Source: Bog-950 sp964423405 (GTDB taxonomy: Bacteria; Bacteroidota; Bacteroidia; Chitinophagales; LD1). Taken from it: DNA of 22,716 nt. The DNA lies in NCBI GenBank assembly GCA_964423405.1, contig CAYREY010000079.1, positions 1 through 22,716 on the forward strand, in the 5' to 3' direction. The notes beneath the pieces are model-generated. The model worked only from the letters and a program-made list of their open reading frames with translations, was not told where the DNA came from and searched no databases. Of this stretch, positions 7,307 through 15,038 are shown piece after piece. The number at the start of each line of letters is the position of its first letter. The stretch's first letter is position 1. A program made the translations under genes and the position numbers.

Positions 7307-8053
7307 CTAATCTCTATATGAACGACCTGTTAAGGTTAAGAACAATCCTTCCAACCCATCCTGCCGGTGTTCTTTCAGCAGGGTGGTTAAATTATTATGC
7401 GCTACAATTTTTCCTTCATCTATCAAAGCCACTTTGGTGCAAAGCGATTCGGCTTCGCTTAAGTGGTGCGAGGTATAAATAAGCGTAGTGCCCTGTTGGT
7501 TCAGCTCTATTAAATACTGAATAATAGCATGGCGGCTTTGCACATCTACACCGGTAGTGGGCTCATCTAAAAATAAAATCTGCGGACGGTGAATTACACC
7601 AATAGCCAGGTTAACACGGCTTTTCATACCACCCGAAAATTTTGCTACCGGTTTATCGGCCACATGGCTAAGGCCCAGTACATCCAGCAGTTCGGTGGTG
7701 CGTTGTTTGGTCTGGCTGCGGTTAAGCCCGGCCCAGGCACCAAAAAACTCCAGGTTCTCTACGGGTGAAAGCTCGGGATACAGCGAGTGGTGCTGGGGTA
7801 CAAAGCCAAATAGTTTTTTTACCGCTTTCTCATCGGCACCTATGTTATGGCCCAGTATTTCTATACTACCGCTTACCGGTTGCAGTACACCGGTCATCAG
7901 GTTCATTAGCGTGGTTTTGCCGGCGCCGTTAGGGCCAAACAAACCAAAGCGCTCGCCGGTGGCAATACTGAAGTTAAAATCCTTTAGCACCACGCCGGAG
8001 TTTTCGGCATACTGAAAGTTAAGGTTATGTATTTGAATAGCGGTGGTACCCAT
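7307..8053 (-). CDS. ABC transporter ATP-binding protein
   Basis: The 248-residue protein has every ABC ATPase motif: Walker A GPNGAGKTT (40-48), Q-loop Gln87 (FVPQHHSLYPEL), signature FSGGMKSR (139-146), Walker B ILFLDEP (159-165) and the switch histidine in YTSHHLSEAE (His196). It belongs to the DrrA/CcmA-like group that powers ABC-2 exporters. ATG 8053 lies 14 bases after the thioredoxin stop, and the matching permease follows on the same strand, so the two form one transporter. It acts on the cytoplasmic face of the inner membrane. Confidence 0.93.
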   Translation of the reverse strand: MGTTAIQIHNLNFQYAENSGVVLKDFNFSIATGERFGLFGPNGAGKTTLMNLMTGVLQPVSGSIEILGHNIGADEKAVKKLFGFVPQHHSLYPELSPVENLEFFGAWAGLNRSQTKQRTTELLDVLGLSHVADKPVAKFSGGMKSRVNLAIGVIHRPQILFLDEPTTGVDVQSRHAIIQYLIELNQQGTTLIYTSHHLSEAESLCTKVALIDEGKIVAHNNLTTLLKEHRQDGLEGLFLTLTGRSYRD

Positions 8054-8067
8054 AGTAGTGGCTGTGC

Positions 8068-9231
8068 TTATTGCGCAGCTTCTATCTGCTTCAACAACTT
8101 TTCTGTCTCTTCTGTTTTTTCACCGGCAGCTTTGCCCAGTTCAATTGCTTTCTGCGCATTGGCTTTTGCCTCGGCGTATTGTTTGGTTTTATACAGCAGG
8201 GCGGCGTAGGTATCCATGCTGGCGTATTCGGCTTTAAGGGCGGTAACTTCTTTCATCCAGCCGGCTGCTTTGTTTAGTGTGGCCTCATCGGTGCATTGTT
8301 CGTATAAGCGCCAGGCCCACTCATTAATGCGCGGGCTGCTGTAGCTGTTTTTGGCAATGTGTTCATCTACCACAACGGCATATTGTTGCCAGTCTTTCAT
8401 GCCCAGGTAGTAGGTCATACGCAGGCTTTCTTTGGTTTCATCTTTATAGCTGGTCTGGTATTTATCTATCAGCCCCAGCGCCTGGTTAAGGTCGTCAATA
8501 CTTTTGTATTGTATAGCTGCATTTACCATTTGGCTGGCAGTGGCGCTTACTACATTATCTATTTCGCCTTTGCCGTATAGCTGCTCATATTTTGCTTTGT
8601 TGTTAAGCAGGTGCATAAGCTGGTTGGTGCTTAGCTGTTTAGGGAACTGCACCATTACATTGTAGTTAACCTCGGTAAACAGGTCTTTCTGGCGGGCCAG
8701 ATAATTGGTTACGGTAGTATCTGCCGGATATACCCGTTTGCCGCCACCTGCACCAAACGATTTTTTGTAGAACGAGGGGAATGCTAAATCCACAGTGGCA
8801 GATATACCAGCCAGCGGGGGCGACTGTTGCGGGTCGAGCGCCTTGGTTAATGCGGCAATAAAATCTTTGGGCGGGTGGTAACCCGATAGTTTTGCCACCA
8901 GTTTACCTTCGGGTGTAAACACCAGAAAGCTTGGGAAACCGGTAACGTGGTATTTCATAGCTACATTAATACCGTAGTTGTGTTCCATCTCCAGCTTAAG
9001 GGCAACAAAGTTGGCCGATACAAAATCCACCACCTCTTTATTCGGAAAGGTTTCGCGGTCCATTACTTTACACCAGCTGCACCAATCGGTATAGGCATCT
9101 ACTACCAGGTATTTGTTTTTCGCTTTGGCTTCGGCGCGGGCTTTGGCCCAATCGTTATTTATAAAGCTGATAGTTTGGGCCTGAGCAGCCAACCCCACCA
9201 ACAGCAAGGCTACAGCAAGTAGTTTTTTCAT
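8068..9231 (-). CDS. Secreted thioredoxin-fold protein with TPR-like C-terminal half
   Basis: Starting at ATG 9231 the protein has 387 residues and begins with a clear signal peptide (MKKLLAVALLLVGLAAQA, cleavage before Gln19). The in-frame upstream extension to 9369 lacks a sensible start and would bury the signal. Residues 25-130 are a thioredoxin fold with the active site Cys51-Ser-Trp-Cys54 (TDWCSWCKVMDRETF) and the cis-proline in TGFPSFLVF (Pro100). From about 190 onward it is helical and ends with TPR-like repeats (AALLYKTKQYAEAKANAQKAIELG). It should act in the periplasm as a thiol reductase or chaperone. It stands immediately before the ABC pair with 14 bases between, so a link to transporter assembly or product handling is plausible but unproven. 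Confidence 0.88.
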   Translation of the reverse strand: MKKLLAVALLLVGLAAQAQTISFINNDWAKARAEAKAKNKYLVVDAYTDWCSWCKVMDRETFPNKEVVDFVSANFVALKLEMEHNYGINVAMKYHVTGFPSFLVFTPEGKLVAKLSGYHPPKDFIAALTKALDPQQSPPLAGISATVDLAFPSFYKKSFGAGGGKRVYPADTTVTNYLARQKDLFTEVNYNVMVQFPKQLSTNQLMHLLNNKAKYEQLYGKGEIDNVVSATASQMVNAAIQYKSIDDLNQALGLIDKYQTSYKDETKESLRMTYYLGMKDWQQYAVVVDEHIAKNSYSSPRINEWAWRLYEQCTDEATLNKAAGWMKEVTALKAEYASMDTYAALLYKTKQYAEAKANAQKAIELGKAAGEKTEETEKLLKQIEAAQ

Positions 9232-9260
9232 ATAAAAAGCTTTGGTCAATAATACTAAAA

Positions 9261-9299
9261 ATGGGGCGTGATTGAACTTTACTTTTGCTACCACCCCAT
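9261..9299 (-). terminator. Possible weak terminator after the BtrH-like gene
   Basis: On the minus strand ATGGGGTG (9299-9292) pairs with CACGCCCCAT (9270-9261) with one bulged base and a loop of about 21 bases, followed by five T residues. It lies in the 85-base gap after the BtrH-like stop. The long loop and bulge make it doubtful; it may only attenuate. Confidence 0.3.
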
Positions 9300-9316
9300 C
9301 AGCCGTGCGTGCTTTG

Positions 9317-10482
9317 CTACCACTTAATTTTATACAGTGCTTTAAAGGCTTGTTTTTCTTTATCAGCAATATCCAGCAGCATATCGCCCATTACATTAAA
9401 GTCCTGCTGAGTAGTAAGGCGGCCTTTGTATATACCCGATGCCTGTACCGATGAGGCGCGCCACATATCGCCAATGGCGGTAAACTGTTTAGATATATCC
9501 AGCAATTCATCGCGCTTAACAAACGGATGTGCCTGTTGCAAAAATGCAGCANNNNNNNNNNNNNNNNNNNNNNNNNNNNNNNNNNNNNNNNNNNNNNNNN
9601 NNNNNNNNNNNNNNNNNNNNNNNNNNNNNNNNNNNNNNNNNNNNNNNNNNNATCCAGCAATTCATCGCGCTTAACAAACGGATGTGCCTGTTGCAAAAAT
9701 GCAGCATACACAAACCGGAAACCGGCACCACCGGTGCCTATCTCTTCGCCCATGCGTACTAACTGTGCCAGGTAAATGCCCCCGCGGCGCGGGCCCAGTG
9801 CTTCGCGCCATGTTTTTATACGGCCAGCAGTAAAGCGTATGCCGGCTACGCCCAATATGGGCACTGGTGTTTCGGTCATAAACCACGATGCGTGTTTAAT
9901 ACCTTTAATAATGGCTTTGCTTATTTGTTGTTCGGTAACCGGGCGGCCCTCTTTAGGGTAGTAAATCTGTCCGTTAGGGGCCAGTGCGCCCTGCGCAAAA
10001 CGTACCCTTTCCAGGTCGTGTGCGCTGATGGTGGTAACGGTTTCCATTACCGGGTCGCTTACCAGATAGTTGTCGCCCTCTTTACCATATACTACCAGGT
10101 TGTGGGCGTTAAAGTGAAAGCGAAACTCTTTAGGAAAATAGGTAAGGTGGTATACCCCCACCTGGCAACCGGCAGGCTGGCCTTTGGCCAGGCAATCATC
10201 TAAAAACTGCTGTGCCTTTTGTTTGTTGCTAAATGTTTTGCGCTCAACCGGTACACCCAGCGCGCGGCAGGTACGGGTAAATATTTGCCCCGGCATGGTG
10301 CGGAACGATATAGCCGGCCCGCCGCTTATTTTTAAGAACGGTATGTGTATGTAAAATATACCGGCACCTATACCAAAAGCCAGTGGCTCGGTTATCTGGT
10401 GCATACCGGCATGCTTAAGCAGGTTAGTAGTAACGCCGTTTTCGCAGTGGGCTGCCTGTATATGTTGGAAATTAAGCTCCAT
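9317..10482 (-). CDS. BtrH-like protein (BtrH N-terminal plus DUF4872-type), interrupted by an artificial gap
   Basis: The gene starts at ATG 10482 and, as printed, breaks at the run of N. The two sides of the gap carry the same 55 bases. Merging these (dropping 9552-9706) restores one frame to the stop at 9317, a protein of 336 residues ending in KALYKIKW. The N-terminal half matches the butirosin biosynthesis BtrH N-terminal domain: AHCENGVTTNLLKHAG with Cys13, then LAFGIGAGIFYIHI, HNLVVYG with His127 and YLVSDP with Asp143, a papain-like Cys-His-Asp set. BtrH transfers an acyl group from an acyl carrier protein to an amine. The C-terminal part (ILGVAGIRFTAGRIKTW and GGAGFRFVYAAFLQQA) fits the DUF4872 half. 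In this locus it could acylate the resorcinol or move an acyl group from the ACP; that is inference. Confidence 0.88.
9497..9551. repeat. 55-base duplicate, left side of the gap
   Basis: These 55 bases are identical to 9652-9706 on the other side of the N run. Exact identity ending precisely at both gap edges is the signature of two contigs that overlap but were scaffolded instead of merged. Confidence 0.95.
9552..9651. other. Run of 100 N (scaffold gap, probably artificial)
   Basis: Exactly 100 Ns mark a gap of unknown length by convention. Because the flanks overlap by 55 identical bases and merging them restores an open reading frame, the true sequence probably has no missing bases here. 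Confidence 0.97.
9652..9706. repeat. 55-base duplicate, right side of the gap
   Basis: Second copy of the sequence at 9497-9551, beginning at the first base after the Ns. It encodes the same residues (QQAHPFVKRDELLD) of the BtrH-like protein in the minus frame. Confidence 0.95.
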
Positions 10483-10510
10483 GGCTTCGATTACTCTGAT
10501 AAATACAATT

Positions 10511-10541
10511 GATTACACAGATAAGTATAACTATATCTGTG
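10511..10541. repeat. Intergenic palindromic repeat downstream of the small unknown gene
   Basis: CACAGATA (10516-10523) and TATCTGTG (10534-10541) form an 8-bp stem with a ten-base loop, overlapping the last codons of the gene at 10531. The 14-base GATTACACAGATAA (10511-10524) recurs inverted at 11030-11043 on the other side of that gene. Words such as ATCTGTGTAATC are common in dispersed Bacteroidota intergenic repeats. Confidence 0.6.
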
Positions 10542-10935
10542 GTGAAAAATTCTTTAACTCATCAATACTTATATCAAACGCCTCGGCGTATTTCTGCAGC
10601 TTGCTATCGCTAAGGCCTTTAAATACCGATGGCTTTAGGTGGCGTTTAATGGTCCACTGCCAGAAACCGGTGTATGCAGCAACAATGGGCAGGTCCATCA
10701 TGTTTAGTTCCATGTAAAATAAAATAGGACTGGCCTCGCCGCTTTTTACTTTTTCGCGCGCATTGGCGGTACGTTGTTGTGCTTCTTCCCAGGTAATACC
10801 CAGGGCATCGGCTTTTACCTGCCAGCCGCGGCTAAGGCCGGTGGTGTACTGGCCTTTATCATCTACAGCATAGCAAACCTCTTTGGTAAACTTATCCAGC
10901 GGGCTGGGGTCTTGCGGTATGTCACTTTGTTTCAT
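10531..10935 (-). CDS. Small protein of unknown function in the dialkylresorcinol locus
   Basis: The frame gives 134 residues from ATG 10935. I do not recognise a family. It is soluble and mostly helical by composition, without a signal peptide or membrane segment. Visible features are KFTKEVCYAVDDKGQYTTGLSRGWQVKADAL near the N-terminus, a central aromatic stretch (ELNMMDLPIVAAYTGFWQWTIKRHLKP), and a C-terminal segment (LQKYAEAFDISIDELKNF) that recalls the last helices of some helix-turn-helix proteins without a full HTH. It lies between darB (116 bases upstream) and the BtrH-like gene (48 bases downstream), same strand, so it probably belongs to the pathway. Both gaps around it contain copies of the same short repeat in opposite orientations. 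Codon use looks like the neighbours, so it is likely a real gene. Confidence 0.75.
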   Translation of the reverse strand: MKQSDIPQDPSPLDKFTKEVCYAVDDKGQYTTGLSRGWQVKADALGITWEEAQQRTANAREKVKSGEASPILFYMELNMMDLPIVAAYTGFWQWTIKRHLKPSVFKGLSDSKLQKYAEAFDISIDELKNFSPQI

Positions 10936-11029
10936 ACAATTACGCAGATTTTAAATGCAGTTGATTAAAGGATAAATACAAATACATAACAGCAAAATAA
11001 AGAAAAACGAATCGGAGTAATCCTAGTAT

Positions 11030-11043
11030 TTATCTGTGTAATC
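11030..11043. repeat. Inverted copy of the 14-base intergenic repeat, upstream of the small unknown gene
   Basis: TTATCTGTGTAATC is the exact reverse complement of 10511-10524. The two copies bracket the gene at 10531-10935. It sits nine bases before the darB stop codon position on the minus strand. Confidence 0.6.
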
Positions 11044-11051
11044 TAACGAAG

Positions 11052-12197
11052 TTAGCAAACAGTAAGGTAAGCATATACGTAGGCAAAGCGGGCGCTTTCG
11101 GGTACCATCAGCAACAGTTTCTGTCCTTTCTGTAGTTTACCACTGTTAAGCAGTTCATCTATCATTAAGTAAACCGAGCCTGCGCCTACGTTGCCTACTT
11201 CAATAAGGTTGCTAAACCATTTTTCGTGCGGTATGCCTATGCCTTTTTCTTCGAGCTTGGCAGCAATTTTTTTGCGGAAGAACTCGCTGCTGATATGTGG
11301 CAAAAACCAATCGAGCCCGGCCATATCCAGGTGCTTCTTTTCTATAATGCCTTTCAGGGTTTCGTAGCCCAGCTCTACCACATATTTATCCAGCAGTTTC
11401 ACATCCTGTTTCATGGCGAATACCGATTTGCCGGTAATCTCTTCGGGTGTGAACTCCATGTAGCTTTGCAGGGTGCCATCGGGTAATTTATCGCAACCCT
11501 GATACATGCAGGTATCTACTAAGTGAGCATAGCTGGCGCTTTCAATCCACTCAATCCGCAGCGAAAGGCCATCTTCATTCTTTTTATCGGTAACCAGAAA
11601 AGCACCGGCACCGTCTGATAACATCCAGCGCAGAAAATCTTTTTCGAAAGCCAGGTAGGGGTTGGTTTCTATAGTAAGGTGTTTGGCCTCTTCTTCGAAA
11701 CTTGAAGCGCACATTAGTTTAGAGGTACGCTCAGAGCCGGCAGTAACAGCCGTTTGTACCTCGCCGGCACGTACCGAAAGGTAGGCATACTTAAGCGCCT
11801 GTAAACCCGAGCAACAGTTGCCCGATGGGGTCAGTACCTCTATAGGTCCGGTTTCGGGCAGCCAGCCGTGTACCATTACACCATGCGATGGCATAACCTG
11901 GTCGGGCGATGAAGTACCGCAGGCCAGTAACTGAACAGACTTAAGTTCTTCGGGGTTGTTTTTAAACAGCTCACGCACTGCCAGCGAAGCCATCTGGGCA
12001 TTGGTATGGGTAGGCTTGCCACCTTTTTCTAAGGCATAAAAACGGCGCTTAATACCATTGTTACGTAGTACAATTGCGCGTGCCTTGCTGGGTTTGCCGT
12101 TTATTAAACCCAGGTAGCTCTCCATTTCATCGTTAGAAACGGGGCTATTGGGGAAAAAGCGGGCTGCACGGTTTATGTAAACTTCTTTAAATGACAT
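11052..12197 (-). CDS. darB: DarB-like beta-ketoacyl-ACP synthase III
   Basis: The 381-residue protein is a ketosynthase III with a full triad: Cys129 in SGNCCSGLQALKYA (the second of two adjacent cysteines), His301 in DWFLPHISSEFF and Asn336 in LIEVGNVGAGSVYLM. DarB enzymes of the dialkylresorcinol pathway join two acyl units (a beta-ketoacyl thioester and a second chain) to give a cyclohexanedione that DarA aromatises. The match in length and the presence of a darA-like gene directly opposite, 181 bases away, support this over housekeeping FabH, which is shorter (about 320). ATG 12197 is the start. It is the first gene of the minus-strand series and so probably follows the main promoter. 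It should act in the cytoplasm with ACP- or CoA-bound substrates. Confidence 0.9.
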   Translation of the reverse strand: MSFKEVYINRAARFFPNSPVSNDEMESYLGLINGKPSKARAIVLRNNGIKRRFYALEKGGKPTHTNAQMASLAVRELFKNNPEELKSVQLLACGTSSPDQVMPSHGVMVHGWLPETGPIEVLTPSGNCCSGLQALKYAYLSVRAGEVQTAVTAGSERTSKLMCASSFEEEAKHLTIETNPYLAFEKDFLRWMLSDGAGAFLVTDKKNEDGLSLRIEWIESASYAHLVDTCMYQGCDKLPDGTLQSYMEFTPEEITGKSVFAMKQDVKLLDKYVVELGYETLKGIIEKKHLDMAGLDWFLPHISSEFFRKKIAAKLEEKGIGIPHEKWFSNLIEVGNVGAGSVYLMIDELLNSGKLQKGQKLLLMVPESARFAYVYAYLTVC

Positions 12198-12378
12198 TCA
12201 AAAGGTTCTATAGCACTTTTAAAGAGGTGCGAACATACAATTTTAAGTAATACATAGCTACATTAAAAAGGACAGAACGGTTTACTGCTTACCTTTTTAA
12301 TGATGTAACTCATACCAGTACAACACACATTTGATATTTTAGCCGCACGGTAATATAATTACGAGATATAAACATAGA
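12198..12378. promoter_or_regulatory. Divergent promoter region between darB and darA with an 11-bp dyad
   Basis: The 181 bases separate the two divergent arms of the locus. CATTAAAAAGG (12261-12271) and CCTTTTTAATG (12292-12302) form a perfect 11-bp inverted repeat with a 20-base centre, placed near the middle, as expected of an operator or a shared control site. Toward darB, TATGTTCG on the minus strand (12237-12230) matches seven of eight positions of TAnnTTTG, 32 bases before the ATG. Toward darA, TTG at 12331 and TAATTACG at 12356-12363 are a weaker pair. No regulator gene is adjacent. Confidence 0.5.
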
Positions 12379-13287
12379 ATGGCAAAAAAGGTTCTGGTAT
12401 TGTACTATTCCCAAACCGGGCAGCTGGAAGATATAGTTAACTCTTTTCTGGCAGGCTTGCAGCAGCCCGGCATTGAAGTAGAGCGTGTTCGTGTGGCTCC
12501 TGTTAACGATTTTGCTTTCCCCTGGAACAGCGAACGTTTTTTTGATGCCATGCCCGATAGCGTGCTTGCCAAACCCGCGCCACTGGTGCCTTTTACGTTA
12601 AAAGAAAGCCGGTACGACCTGGTGGTGTTTGCTTACCAGCCATGGTATCTATCGCTTAGTATACCGGCCAACTCTATACTGGCATTGCCACAGGTACAAC
12701 AGGTGCTTAAGGGCACGCCGGTGGTTACGCTGATAGGGGCGCGCAATATGTGGATCAGCTCGCAGGAGAAATTAAAAAAGATACTGGAGCCACTGGGTAG
12801 CCGTATAGCAGGTAATATAGCGCTGGTTGATAGAACCAATAACCTGGCAAGCGCAGTAACTATACTGCACTGGATGATGGGTGGTAAGAAAACAAAGTAT
12901 TTGGGTGTATTCCCCACGCCGGGTGTGCAGCAGGATGACATTAAAAATGCTGAAATTTACGGCAGAACAGTGTATGATTACCTGCAGGCTGGCGATTACA
13001 CTGGCATGCAGCAGAAGCTGTTTAGCCAGGGGGCTGTAGAGGTAAAAGCCAACCTGTTGTTTATAGAAGAGCGGGCGCCGCGTTTGTTTAATATATGGGC
13101 TAACTTTATAGTTAAACGTGCGAACCGTAAAGCGTGGTTGGTTGTTTTCAAATATTACCTGTTGTTTGCCCTGTTTATAGTGGCACCCATTGTGCTTACT
13201 GTAAACATGGTGCTTTTCAGGCCGTTTTTTATGGGGCTGGTAGCCCGTAAAAAAGCCTACTATGCGGGGTTGAGAGAAAAGATATAG
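12379..13287 (+). CDS. darA: DarA-like dialkylresorcinol condensing enzyme
   Basis: The 302-residue protein starts with a flavodoxin-like strand and phosphate loop (VLVLYYSQTGQLEDIV, loop at 11-15), followed by the blocks FAYQPWYLSLSIPANSIL (84-101) and TLIGARNMW (117-125), and ends with a membrane helix at about 258-283 (FALFIVAPIVLTVNMVLF) and a basic tail. This is the layout of DarA, which acts after DarB and aromatises the cyclohexanedione to a 2,5-dialkylresorcinol. The C-terminal anchor suggests work at the inner membrane face, sensible for a lipid-like product. It is divergent from darB and followed after 42 bases by the flavin oxidoreductase, likely on one transcript. The darA identity rests on fold, length and the darB partner. 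Confidence 0.87.
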   Translation: MAKKVLVLYYSQTGQLEDIVNSFLAGLQQPGIEVERVRVAPVNDFAFPWNSERFFDAMPDSVLAKPAPLVPFTLKESRYDLVVFAYQPWYLSLSIPANSILALPQVQQVLKGTPVVTLIGARNMWISSQEKLKKILEPLGSRIAGNIALVDRTNNLASAVTILHWMMGGKKTKYLGVFPTPGVQQDDIKNAEIYGRTVYDYLQAGDYTGMQQKLFSQGAVEVKANLLFIEERAPRLFNIWANFIVKRANRKAWLVVFKYYLLFALFIVAPIVLTVNMVLFRPFFMGLVARKKAYYAGLREKI

Positions 13288-13329
13288 CGATTATTAATAC
13301 TGAAATAAAAAAACAGATAAACAGACCTT

Positions 13330-15015
13330 ATGAACGAGAAACATTATGATGTGGCGATACTGGGAGGTGGCCTGGCCGGGCTGGCACTTTCTATACAGTT
13401 AAAACTGGCAAAGCCGGATATTAAGATACTGGTGCTGGAGCGCCGTAAAAGCGTAGCCCCTACATCGGCACATAAAGTGGGTGAAAGCACGGTAGAGCTG
13501 GCCAGCTATTACCTGCGCCATGTACTACAGTTAAAAGACTATCTGGAGAAACATGAGCTGCCTAAGTATGGCCTGCGTTTCTTTTTTAAATCGCATACCA
13601 AAGATGTGATTGAAAGCCGCGTAGAGCTAGGCCCTCGTAAATGGCTGTACACGCCAAGCCATCAGCTTGACCGTGGCACACTGGAGAACCACATGGCCGA
13701 GAAAACTGCCGGCCTGGGCACCGAGTTTTTGCTGGATGCTGTAGCCAAAGACGTTGACTTTGGTAAAGATAAAAGCACCGTAACCTATACCTACCACGGC
13801 GAGGAAATGAAAGCCACCGCCCGCTGGGTGGTAGATGCTACCAGCCGCAACAGCTTTTTGAAACGTAAGTTTGATTTTGCCAAACCAATGGAGCACCATG
13901 CCAATGCCGTGTGGTGGAGGCTGAAAGGCGTAATAGACATAACCAACTGGAGCGAAAGCGAAGAGTGGCGTAACTACCCCGATGTGAAACTGCGCTACCT
14001 GAGCACCGTACACTTTCTAGATAAAGGATATTGGGTATGGGTTATTCCGTTGGGAAGCAAAAACACCAGTATAGGTATAGTGGCCGACCCTGCGGTGCAC
14101 CCGTTTGAAACGTTTGATACTTACGAGAAAGCACTGGAGTGGTTAAAAGTGAACGAGCCACTGTGCTATAAAATGCTGGAGCCCGAAACGCCGAACAAAA
14201 TGGACTTTAAGATACTGAAGCATTTTGCACACCATACCGGCCGCCTGTACGATGGTGGTGAACGCTGGGGTGTAACCGGCGAAGCCGGGGCTTTCCTGGA
14301 TCCGTTTTATTCGCCGGGCAGCGATTTTATATCGATGAACAACAACTGGCTGGGCGATTTGATACTGCGCGAGCTGAGCGGCGAGGATGTACAGTTCCGT
14401 GCCGAGATATACGAGCAAACCCACCTGGCACTGGTAGATAGCTGGATTCCGATTTACCAGAACAAGTACCTGTTGATGGGCAACGCACAGGTAATGAGCA
14501 CCAAGATACTTTGGGACTGGGCCATCTACTGGGCTGTACCATGCCTGATGTTTACCAACAAGGCATTTACCGACCTGCGCATGTTAAAGCAACTGTTTAC
14601 TACACCTACTGCGTGGGGGCAAAAATTCCGTACGCTGCATAACCAGATGCAGAAACTGTTTATGGACTGGCAGCCGTACGATACCCAGATATTTGAACGC
14701 AAGTTTGTGGACCCGGTTGACCTTAGCTATATGCTGGAGTTTCAATCGAACATTAACACACAGTATGGCGATAAGCTGATAGACCAGATTGCCACCAACA
14801 TGGGCATACTGGAAAAAGCGGCTGCCGAAATTTTCCGCCGTGTAAGCCACCATGCCAAGGGTACGCCGCTGGATATGCCGGTGGACCCTTACACCATGGA
14901 CCTGGAAAATCCGCAACCGGTAGAAGAAGGTAAGAACATACCGCGCGACGAAAAAATTATCCGCGATATAGATGTACTGTGGTTTTACCCTATGGAAGAA
15001 CTACAGGAGGCCTAA
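13330..15015 (+). CDS. FAD-dependent monooxygenase of the tryptophan-halogenase type
   Basis: The 561-residue protein has an N-terminal FAD site (DVAILGGGLAGLAL, 7-20), the GEST block (51-54), DRGTLENHM, WVVDATSRNSFL (166-177) and the second flavin block GEAGAFLDPFYSPGSDF (317-333). It contains WVWVIP at 235-240, which fits the WxWxIP motif of flavin-dependent halogenases, and a lysine at 79 in LPKYGLRFFF, the region where halogenases such as PrnA and RebH carry their essential lysine. Related genes occur in flexirubin and xanthomonadin loci, whose pigments can be chlorinated or brominated. It may therefore halogenate or hydroxylate the aromatic ring; which of these is not decided by sequence alone. 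It probably shares a transcript with darA and ends at a strong terminator. Confidence 0.85.
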   Translation: MNEKHYDVAILGGGLAGLALSIQLKLAKPDIKILVLERRKSVAPTSAHKVGESTVELASYYLRHVLQLKDYLEKHELPKYGLRFFFKSHTKDVIESRVELGPRKWLYTPSHQLDRGTLENHMAEKTAGLGTEFLLDAVAKDVDFGKDKSTVTYTYHGEEMKATARWVVDATSRNSFLKRKFDFAKPMEHHANAVWWRLKGVIDITNWSESEEWRNYPDVKLRYLSTVHFLDKGYWVWVIPLGSKNTSIGIVADPAVHPFETFDTYEKALEWLKVNEPLCYKMLEPETPNKMDFKILKHFAHHTGRLYDGGERWGVTGEAGAFLDPFYSPGSDFISMNNNWLGDLILRELSGEDVQFRAEIYEQTHLALVDSWIPIYQNKYLLMGNAQVMSTKILWDWAIYWAVPCLMFTNKAFTDLRMLKQLFTTPTAWGQKFRTLHNQMQKLFMDWQPYDTQIFERKFVDPVDLSYMLEFQSNINTQYGDKLIDQIATNMGILEKAAAEIFRRVSHHAKGTPLDMPVDPYTMDLENPQPVEEGKNIPRDEKIIRDIDVLWFYPMEELQEA

Positions 15016-15038
15016 GCCCTGCCCTATAACTTAAATAC

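Noticed and set aside
9497..9706. Direct repeat of 55 bases as a biological duplication
   Set aside because: Both copies end exactly at the gap edges and merging restores the gene, so an assembly overlap explains it.
9391..10482. Open frame reading straight through the Ns to a stop at 9391
   Set aside because: The residues after the gap in this frame are shifted nonsense; the true continuation is in the other frame and ends at 9317.
10870..10935. Regulator role for the small unknown protein because of an HTH-like C-terminal segment
   Set aside because: Only the final helix-like words match; the recognition helix pair needed for an HTH is not visible.
13627..14013. 128-residue open frame antisense to the halogenase-like gene
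   Set aside because: It lies fully inside a well-supported gene and shows no recognisable motif.
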